A DNA stretch of 11,772 bases from an uncultured Bacteroidota bacterium (GTDB lineage: Bacteria > Bacteroidota > Bacteroidia > Chitinophagales > Chitinophagaceae): contig CAILMA010000175.1 in assembly GCA_903835145.1 (NCBI GenBank), positions 1 to 11,772 on the forward strand, written 5' to 3'. The notes below the pieces were generated by a model. That model did not search any database. It was given only the letters and a program-made list of their open reading frames with translations, and was not told the origin of the DNA. This document shows, one piece after another, positions 6,309 to 11,772 of the stretch; position 1 is the stretch's first letter, and each line of letters opens with the position of its first letter. A program made the position numbers and the translations under genes.

Positions 6309-7392
6309 ATAAATATTTATCACCTTTATTCCGTTTCACTTCAGCTACATATTCTTTTATTTGCTGTTCGCGGTTGCGCTCGCATATCAGCAGCACATCG
6401 GGCGTATCTACCACTATAAAGTTCTCGAGACCCTGTACCACAAGCAGTTTATCGTTAGGCACCTTTATCATGCACTCGCTGGCGTCAATCACCATCACAT
6501 TGTTGCCAAGTACGGCATTACCCAGGTAGTCTTTCTCACAATTTTCGTAGGCCGACTCCCATGTACCCAGATCGCACCAACCGACGTAAGAAGGTATCAC
6601 GTACACGTTCCTCGCCTTTTCCATTATACCATAATCTATAGATATGTTGGTGCAATGCGGGTAAAGCTTGGTAATAGCTTCAACCTCGCCGGGTGTATTG
6701 TACTTATTTTTTGCCTGCGCAAAAACCTCGTTCATCTCAGGCAGGTAGTGCTCAAGAGCCTCCATTATGGTAGCCACGTTCCACACAAATATGCCGGAGT
6801 TCCAGAGGAAATCGCCACTCTTGAGGAAGGTTTGCGCCAGCTCAAGCGATGGTTTTTCGGTGAATGTACGCACGCGGTGGGCTTTGTCCAGCGCCTCGTC
6901 GGTATCATATTGTATATAGCCATAGCCGGTATCGGGGCGACTGGGCTTTATACCCAGCGTGAGCAGGCATTTGTTCTGAGCTACAAAATTGAGCGCATCA
7001 TGGGCAGTGCGCACAAAGGCGTGTTCATCCATTATCAGGTGGTCAGCCGGCGACATAATGATGTTAGCCTTTGGGTTCAGCGCCATCATCTTGTGAGCAA
7101 AGTACGCAGCGCAAGGCGCTGTGTTTTTCCTCGATGGCTCGCTTATGATATTGGCATCCGCAATTTCAGGAATCTGGCTCTTTAGGGTACTTATATATTG
7201 CTCGTTGGTAATGAAATATATGTTTTCCTGAGGGCACACATGCTTAAAGCGGTTGTAGGTCCACTGAATGAGCGACTTACCGGTACCAAGCAGGTCGAGA
7301 AATTGTTTAGGATAATGAGTACGGCTTTCAGGCCAGAAACGGCTACCTATACCGCCCGCCATAATGGCTACATAGTTGTTTTGAATGCTCAT
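6307..7392 (-). CDS. manC: Mannose-1-phosphate guanylyltransferase
   Basis: This 361-aa cytoplasmic enzyme makes GDP-mannose from mannose-1-phosphate and GTP, feeding mannose, fucose and rhamnose-type sugars into surface polysaccharides and glycoproteins. It has the nucleotidyltransferase fold from residue 7. The pyrophosphorylase signature AGGIGSRFWPESR (12-24) is followed by PKQF (28-31), then EPSRKNTAP (85-93), the metal/GTP-loop SPADH (114-118), FTEKP (177-181) in the sugar-binding region, NSGIF (198-202), SIDYGIMEKA (251-260) and WCDLGTW (272-278). The length fits the single-domain type; bifunctional ManC/AlgA proteins of about 470-480 aa have an extra C-terminal phosphomannose isomerase cupin, which is absent here. 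The start ATG at 7392 directly precedes the conserved YVAIMAGG strand. It stands alone, convergent with the receptor and divergent from polA, with no polysaccharide cluster visible. A weak -7-like TAATATTG lies about 50 nt upstream (7442-7449, minus strand). Confidence 0.95.
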   Translation of the reverse strand: MSIQNNYVAIMAGGIGSRFWPESRTHYPKQFLDLLGTGKSLIQWTYNRFKHVCPQENIYFITNEQYISTLKSQIPEIADANIISEPSRKNTAPCAAYFAHKMMALNPKANIIMSPADHLIMDEHAFVRTAHDALNFVAQNKCLLTLGIKPSRPDTGYGYIQYDTDEALDKAHRVRTFTEKPSLELAQTFLKSGDFLWNSGIFVWNVATIMEALEHYLPEMNEVFAQAKNKYNTPGEVEAITKLYPHCTNISIDYGIMEKARNVYVIPSYVGWCDLGTWESAYENCEKDYLGNAVLGNNVMVIDASECMIKVPNDKLLVVQGLENFIVVDTPDVLLICERNREQQIKEYVAEVKRNKGDKYL

Positions 7393-7668
7393 AGTTGTTT
7401 ATAAATCAGAAGGGTAGCTACGTTACTTAGTCGGTGCACCCCAATATTAATTAAAGCTTATTTTTAATAAACAGCTTCGCGAACCGTAAAAGTAGTATAA
7501 TCAGAGGAATTAAATAAATATGCCCGTGGCACTTGCGGCCGGACAACGAAAATTAACCTTAAGAAACAACACTACGCTTCAGGAACATTCAACAACTGTG
7601 CCACCACCGGCAGTTCCTTTCAAGAGGTCCTTTTTGCAGGTAAGGGTATTTTCCACTACCTTAGCCTT

Positions 7669-10497
7669 ATGCCGGAAAAGAAACTGTTTTTGTTAGACGC
7701 ACTTGCGTTAATATATCGTGCCTATTATGCATTGATTCGTGCACCAAGAGTCACCAGCAAGGGTAAAAACACTAATGCTCAGTTTGGGTTTACCAATACC
7801 CTGCTGGAGCTCATTAATAAAGAAAAACCAACCCACCTCGCGGTGGTGTTCGATACGTCTGCCCCCACCGAGCGGCACACCGATTTTGAAGGGTACAAAG
7901 CAAACCGCCAGGAAACACCTGAAGACCTGAGGGTATCGCTGCCTGATATAAAGCGCATCATCACCGCCTTTAACCTGCCGTGCCTGGAGCTCGATGGTTT
8001 TGAGGCCGATGATATAATAGGTACACTCGCCATAGAAGCCGCTGACCTCGGCTACACGGTTTACATGGTAACGCCAGATAAAGACTACGGCCAGATAGTA
8101 ACCGAAAACATATACATGTACAAGCCGGCCAGCCAGGGCAATAACGCCGAGATATTAGGGGAAAAAGAAATTTGTGAAAAGTGGGGCATAAAGCGCGTAA
8201 GCCAGGTGATAGATATGCTGGGCCTTATGGGCGACGCTGCCGATAACATACCGGGGATTCCCGGTGTAGGCGAAAAAACCGCTGCTAAGCTCCTTGCAGA
8301 ATATGATACCCTTGAAAACATACTGGACAACGCCGACAAAATAAAGGGCGCCATAGGCGAGAAGGTGAGAAACGGCAAGCAAAGTGCCATCATGTCGAAA
8401 AAACTGGCTACCATTATTACCAATGTACCCGTGCCCTTCCACGAAGAGAATTTCAGAGTGAAGGAAAAAGATGCTGAGCAACTCACGGCAGTCTTCAACG
8501 AACTGGAGTTTAAAACGCTGCTCAAAAGGGTATTGGGCGAAACCACCCCATCAACCGCAGGGCAAAGCACCGACCTTTTTGGCAACGCAATACAGCAAAA
8601 AACAAGTGCCGCGCCACCTACACAGGCACAGCAGATACAAGAGGCTATAGACGATGCAGAACAATTCCCGACCGACCTTAAAACAATACTTACCGAGCAG
8701 CACGACTATCAGCTCATAAGCACCGATGCTGAGATAAAACAGCTGATAAGTGAGCTTCAACAGCAAAATGAAATAGCGTTTGATACTGAAACTACGAATA
8801 TCGACGCTAACCTGGCTGACCTTGTGGGTATGAGCTTCTGCTGGGAGCAGGGCAAGGCTTACTTTGTTACCGTGCCGGAAGACAGGGCCGGGGTAATTGC
8901 AATACTTGAGCAGTTCAGGCCCTTGTTTGAGCGCACCGATGTGTTATGGGTAGGGCAAAACATTAAGTATGACTTGCTCATGCTCAAATGGCTGTGCTTT
9001 GAGCTGAAAGGAAATATATATGACACCATGCTGGCCCACTACGTAATAGACCCCGATGGCAAGCGCAGTATGGATATGCTGAGTGCAAAGTACCTCGGTT
9101 ACCAGCCAGTGAGTATAGAAACTTTGATAGGCAAGAAAGGCAAGGGCCAGCTGAATATGCGCGATGCACCTCTGGAACAAGTGAAAGAATATGCCGCTGA
9201 AGACGCCGATGTGACCCTACAGCTCAAAAAATCATTCGACCCCATGCTCGTGAGGCATGAGGTGTTCCGTGTGTTCAATGAAGTTGAAAACCCGCTTGTA
9301 CCTGTGTTGCTGGATATGGAGTTCGAGGGCGTGAATCTGGACGTTGAATTCCTGAAAGATTACTCTAAAGACCTGGAAAAAGACATCAAACAGGTGGAAG
9401 CCAGTATTTATAACCATGCTGGCGTGAACTTTAACATAGGCTCCCCAAAACAACTGGGCGAGGTATTGTTTGAGTTAATGAAAATAGATGCAGGCCAAAA
9501 GAAAACAAAAACGGGCCAGTATGCAACCGGCGAAGAAGTGCTGCAGAAACTGCGCCACAAGCACCTGATAGTTGAAGAAATACTCACCTACCGCGAACTT
9601 ACCAAGCTGAAAAGTACGTATGTCGATTCGCTGCCTGACCTTATAAACCCGCGTACGGGCAGGCTACATACCAGTTACAACCAGGCTGTTGCGGTTACCG
9701 GCAGGCTCAGCAGCAATAACCCCAACCTGCAAAATATACCTATCCGCACTGAGCGGGGCAGGGAGATACGCAAGGCATTTACATCAAGAAATGAAGGTCA
9801 TTGCCTCGTTTCTGCCGACTATTCGCAAATAGAACTGCGCATAGTGGCAGCTATTAGCGGCGATGAAAACATGATACAAGCCTTTAAAGACAACAAAGAC
9901 ATACACACTGCCACCGCAGCAAAAGTGTATAATGTGGCAGAGACAGAAGTAACCAGCGCCATGCGGCGGGCAGCCAAAGCAGTGAATTTTGGTATCATCT
10001 ATGGTCAGTCAGCATTCGGGCTGGCTGAAAACATAGGTGTCAGCCGCACGGAAGCAAAAACAATAATAGACAATTACTTTACCCAATACCCTGCCATAAA
10101 GGGGTATATGAATAAATCCATCAATTTCGCAAAGGAGCATGGCTACGTAGAGACCGTAATGGGGCGCAAGCGCTGGCTGAAGGATATTTATTCCGCCAAC
10201 TTCACGGTGCGCGGCTATGCCGAGCGCAATGCAATAAACATGCCGATACAAGGCACCGCAGCCGACATGATAAAGCTGGCTATGATAACCATACACAAAG
10301 CGCTCAAAAAAGAACAACTCAAGACCCGCATGATTTTGCAGGTACATGATGAGTTGGTTTTTGATGTGCCACTCGATGAGCTATCCACAGTTCAACCCAT
10401 CATAAAACATTGCATGGAAATTGCCATGATACTGCCCCACCACGTGCCCCTTCACGTAGAGACCGGCAGCGGCAGAAATTGGTTACAGGCGCATTAA
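7669..10497 (+). CDS. polA: DNA polymerase I
   Basis: This 942-aa protein (E. coli 928) performs primer removal, gap filling and repair synthesis. Residues about 1-290 are the 5'-3' (flap) nuclease with GFEADDIIG (110-118), TPDKDYGQIV (135-144) and GDAADNIPGIPGVGEKTA (188-205), the acidic metal sites and helix-hairpin-helix. A low-complexity linker covers about 290-340. Residues about 345-530 are the 3'-5' proofreading domain, with its catalytic residues intact: D372/E374 in DTET, D435 in NIKYD, and Y508/D512 in YAAED. Residues about 560-942 are the family A polymerase: motif A SADYSQIELR (D717), motif B RRAAKAVNFGIIYG (R767, K770, F774, Y778) and motif C QVHDEL (D894). Motif B has F774 at the site that governs dideoxynucleotide discrimination, as in E. 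coli. No operon partner is close; the gap to the next gene is 177 nt, with a possible promoter in it. No consensus -7 promoter was found upstream of polA. Confidence 0.99.
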   Translation: MPEKKLFLLDALALIYRAYYALIRAPRVTSKGKNTNAQFGFTNTLLELINKEKPTHLAVVFDTSAPTERHTDFEGYKANRQETPEDLRVSLPDIKRIITAFNLPCLELDGFEADDIIGTLAIEAADLGYTVYMVTPDKDYGQIVTENIYMYKPASQGNNAEILGEKEICEKWGIKRVSQVIDMLGLMGDAADNIPGIPGVGEKTAAKLLAEYDTLENILDNADKIKGAIGEKVRNGKQSAIMSKKLATIITNVPVPFHEENFRVKEKDAEQLTAVFNELEFKTLLKRVLGETTPSTAGQSTDLFGNAIQQKTSAAPPTQAQQIQEAIDDAEQFPTDLKTILTEQHDYQLISTDAEIKQLISELQQQNEIAFDTETTNIDANLADLVGMSFCWEQGKAYFVTVPEDRAGVIAILEQFRPLFERTDVLWVGQNIKYDLLMLKWLCFELKGNIYDTMLAHYVIDPDGKRSMDMLSAKYLGYQPVSIETLIGKKGKGQLNMRDAPLEQVKEYAAEDADVTLQLKKSFDPMLVRHEVFRVFNEVENPLVPVLLDMEFEGVNLDVEFLKDYSKDLEKDIKQVEASIYNHAGVNFNIGSPKQLGEVLFELMKIDAGQKKTKTGQYATGEEVLQKLRHKHLIVEEILTYRELTKLKSTYVDSLPDLINPRTGRLHTSYNQAVAVTGRLSSNNPNLQNIPIRTERGREIRKAFTSRNEGHCLVSADYSQIELRIVAAISGDENMIQAFKDNKDIHTATAAKVYNVAETEVTSAMRRAAKAVNFGIIYGQSAFGLAENIGVSRTEAKTIIDNYFTQYPAIKGYMNKSINFAKEHGYVETVMGRKRWLKDIYSANFTVRGYAERNAINMPIQGTAADMIKLAMITIHKALKKEQLKTRMILQVHDELVFDVPLDELSTVQPIIKHCMEIAMILPHHVPLHVETGSGRNWLQAH

Positions 10498-10630
10498 AGA
10501 AAGGAAAAAGGAGATAGCATTGTTAATGTACCATTGTAATACTTTTTTTTCGTAAATACTCCATTAGTTTAGGTCACGGACGCCTATAAATATTATGAAT
10601 TACCTAACGTTCATTTCGCATGAAATTGTG

Positions 10631-10638
10631 TATATTTG
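10631..10638 (+). promoter_or_regulatory. Candidate -7 promoter element of the zeta-type toxin-antitoxin operon
   Basis: TATATTTG matches the Bacteroidota -7 consensus TAnnTTTG exactly and lies 37 nt before the ATG at 10675. This would give a short leader of about 30 nt and separate the pair from polA transcription. A convincing -33 TTTG at 19-21 nt is not seen. The presence of a -7 element here argues against the in-frame TTG at 10636 being the true start codon, because the transcript would begin after it. Confidence 0.45.
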
Positions 10639-10674
10639 TTACGTATAGCAAAGGCAGCAAAACCAAAAATAGTT

Positions 10675-10989
10675 ATGGCTGAGACCAGAAAGACAACCGT
10701 TAAAAAGCCTTCGGTAGTGAATTTACAAAGAGGCGGAATCACACCCCGACGAATTGTAAATGGGCCACTTGAATGGTATGAATTAACAGAGCAAACAAAA
10801 TATGTGCTGAACAATAGATTATCCAGCAGTTTGAAATTGCGTCTGGCTGAAGAACGTAGCGGGTACCCCGATCCGAAAACAATAGAAAACCTTAATGCTG
10901 ATATACACGAAATAATGCGCATTAAATCCAGCCCGAACAGTTTCAGGTCATTGAAAACAATGAAAAACATCCTTGAGAGGTATGCCTGA
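10675..10989 (+). CDS. Small protein of unknown family, putative antitoxin of the zeta-type toxin
   Basis: I do not recognise this 104-aa protein. It has a basic, probably flexible N-terminus (MAETRKTTVKKPSVVNLQRG), a central segment NGPLEWYELTEQTKYVLNN, and a mostly helical, charged C-terminal half ending in LKTMKNILERYA. There is no signal peptide or membrane segment. It is placed directly upstream of, and overlaps by 8 bp (ATG within its last codons), the zeta-family kinase gene. This is the layout of an antitoxin translated first and coupled to its toxin, so the antitoxin role is inferred from position only. Classic epsilon antitoxins are about 90-aa three-helix proteins; I see no clear likeness, though size and helicity are compatible. 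Other possibilities are a DNA-binding operon repressor or a chaperone-like partner. I chose the ATG at 10675 over an in-frame TTG at 10636 because the latter overlaps a good -7 promoter element. Confidence 0.75.
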   Translation: MAETRKTTVKKPSVVNLQRGGITPRRIVNGPLEWYELTEQTKYVLNNRLSSSLKLRLAEERSGYPDPKTIENLNADIHEIMRIKSSPNSFRSLKTMKNILERYA

Positions 10990-11772
10990 TACGCCGCCTG
11001 AGTTATTGAGCAGATTTGGTGTTGTTTCAGATGCTGAGATAGACTTTGCTTTCAACACATTTATCCTGCCGGGCTACGCAAATGTTAAGCCTAAAAACGG
11101 AAACAGTGACGCTCCCGAAGTTGTAATACTTGGAGGTCAGCCAGGTGCTGGCAAAACAGAGCTTACACTCGAAGCCCAACGCATTTTACGTTTTAACGGC
11201 GTTGAATGTAATGCAGATGATTTTAGGACTTATCACCCGCAATATGATGAAATTATTAAACAATCACCCGATTACTACCCTGATCTAACAGCAGCGTTTG
11301 CATCAGCTTTAAATGAAAAGCTCATAGAATACTGTGTTAGCAATCGTATCGACTTTATATTAGAAACCACGTTCTCTTCGCTTGGTAAAATGAATGGCAC
11401 TATACGGCTGTTTAAAAAGAAAGGTTACATTGTTAATATTTTCATTCTTGCAGTTAACCCTAATATCAGTTACCTAAATACGATGAACAGATACGAAAAA
11501 ATGCTGGAAGATAAAAAGGCATTTGCGCGTAAAGTTGGTATGGCGAGACATGATCTCAGATTTCCGCTCGTCGAAAAAACCTTAAAACTTGTTGAGAAGA
11601 AAAAAAATTATGACCATTTATACATTTACGGAAGAGCTGGAGTGTCAGCGCAGCCTGGTAAGATAAATGGTCTGGTTCTGAAAGAAAAAGATTGCCAGTA
11701 TCCCCTTGAGAAATATAAAGAAGAAAGGGATAAACAATGGTCAGAAGAAGACAAACACTATTTTATGCAAAG
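10982..11772 (+). CDS. Zeta toxin family P-loop kinase, 3' end cut by window edge
   Basis: Zeta/PezT toxins are kinases that phosphorylate UDP-N-acetylglucosamine and so block cell-wall synthesis; related ATPases of unknown substrate also fall in this family. The 263 residues present show the Walker A loop GQPGAGKT (52-59) after a beta strand (VVILG); NADDFRTYHPQY (77-88), the usual zeta substrate-binding segment with acidic residues; LETT (127-130) at the place of the second conserved acidic residue; a NIFILAVNP strand (152-160); and the arginine-bearing NRYEKM (169-174) and ARHDLR (188-193), fitting the lid. S. pyogenes zeta is 287 aa, so it should be nearly complete. No internal stop was seen from 10982 to the edge. 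Translation is probably coupled to the upstream gene through the 8-bp overlap. The sampled sequence is lower in GC (about 37-38%) than polA. Family assignment is firm; the exact substrate and toxicity are inferred. Confidence 0.92.
   Translation, partial: MPDTPPELLSRFGVVSDAEIDFAFNTFILPGYANVKPKNGNSDAPEVVILGGQPGAGKTELTLEAQRILRFNGVECNADDFRTYHPQYDEIIKQSPDYYPDLTAAFASALNEKLIEYCVSNRIDFILETTFSSLGKMNGTIRLFKKKGYIVNIFILAVNPNISYLNTMNRYEKMLEDKKAFARKVGMARHDLRFPLVEKTLKLVEKKKNYDHLYIYGRAGVSAQPGKINGLVLKEKDCQYPLEKYKEERDKQWSEEDKHYFMQ

Noticed and set aside
6361..7185. Open frame of 274 codons on the plus strand opposite manC
   Set aside because: It is antisense to manC, whose catalytic motifs are all in place; the encoded sequence is not recognisable and the length is a by-product of manC codon use.
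7520..7696. 58-codon open frame upstream of and overlapping the polA start
   Set aside because: The product has no recognisable features, there is no promoter element or ribosome site, and it runs into polA in a different frame; it could be a leader peptide but nothing supports that.
10519..10550. Weak hairpin (AATG-TAC-CATT) followed by eight Ts after polA, considered as a terminator
   Set aside because: The stem is only 4-5 A/T-rich pairs and the T-run is not directly adjacent, so it is too weak to call; polA transcripts may end here but the sequence does not show it.
10636..10674. TTG start giving a 117-aa version of the small antitoxin-like protein
   Set aside because: The TTG is part of TATATTTG, a consensus -7 promoter element, so the transcript would start downstream of it; the ATG at 10675 is preferred.

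Overview
The window looks like chromosomal DNA from a member of the Bacteroidota, probably of the Chitinophagia/Sphingobacteriia type; the finer placement is a guess. The clues are a secreted protein ending in a type IX secretion (T9SS, Por) sorting domain, a thiamine-pyrophosphate riboswitch in front of a TonB-dependent receptor, a stand-alone mannose-1-phosphate guanylyltransferase, and several TAnnTTTG -7 promoter elements of the kind used by the Bacteroidota sigma factor. Most of the window is mid-GC (about 48-53% in hand-counted lines of manC and polA). Sampled lines of the T9SS gene and of the last two genes fall to about 37-38%.

Layout, left to right. Positions 1-1390 (minus strand) hold nuoM, a proton-pumping membrane subunit of respiratory complex I, cut off at its 3' end by the window edge. 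Its 5' side is not preceded by nuoL. A 317-bp gap instead holds candidate promoter elements and a strong terminator belonging to the next gene. Positions 1708-3543 (minus) encode a 611-aa T9SS-exported protein with an N-terminal thioredoxin-like WCPPC domain. Positions 3544-3995 are a divergent regulatory region with a clear TPP riboswitch that reads rightward into 3996-6248, a TonB-dependent outer-membrane receptor that is therefore very likely a thiamine (or thiamine phosphate/precursor) importer. A perfect 18-bp hairpin at 6267-6308 terminates this gene and the convergent manC gene (6307-7392, minus), which makes GDP-mannose. polA (7669-10497, plus) encodes DNA polymerase I with all three enzymatic domains intact.

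The right end (10675-11772, plus) is a two-gene unit. A 104-aa protein of unrecognised family overlaps by 8 bp a zeta-toxin-family P-loop kinase, which runs off the window after 263 codons. The arrangement is that of a toxin-antitoxin operon. The small partner does not resemble any antitoxin family that I can name, so this is the best candidate for a poorly described system here.

The housekeeping genes (nuoM, manC, polA) look ordinary and do not form one pathway. The two points of biological interest are the riboswitch-controlled receptor standing without the usual inner-membrane thiamine transporter, and the terminal zeta-type pair. I saw no tRNA, rRNA, CRISPR array, insertion sequence or integrase.
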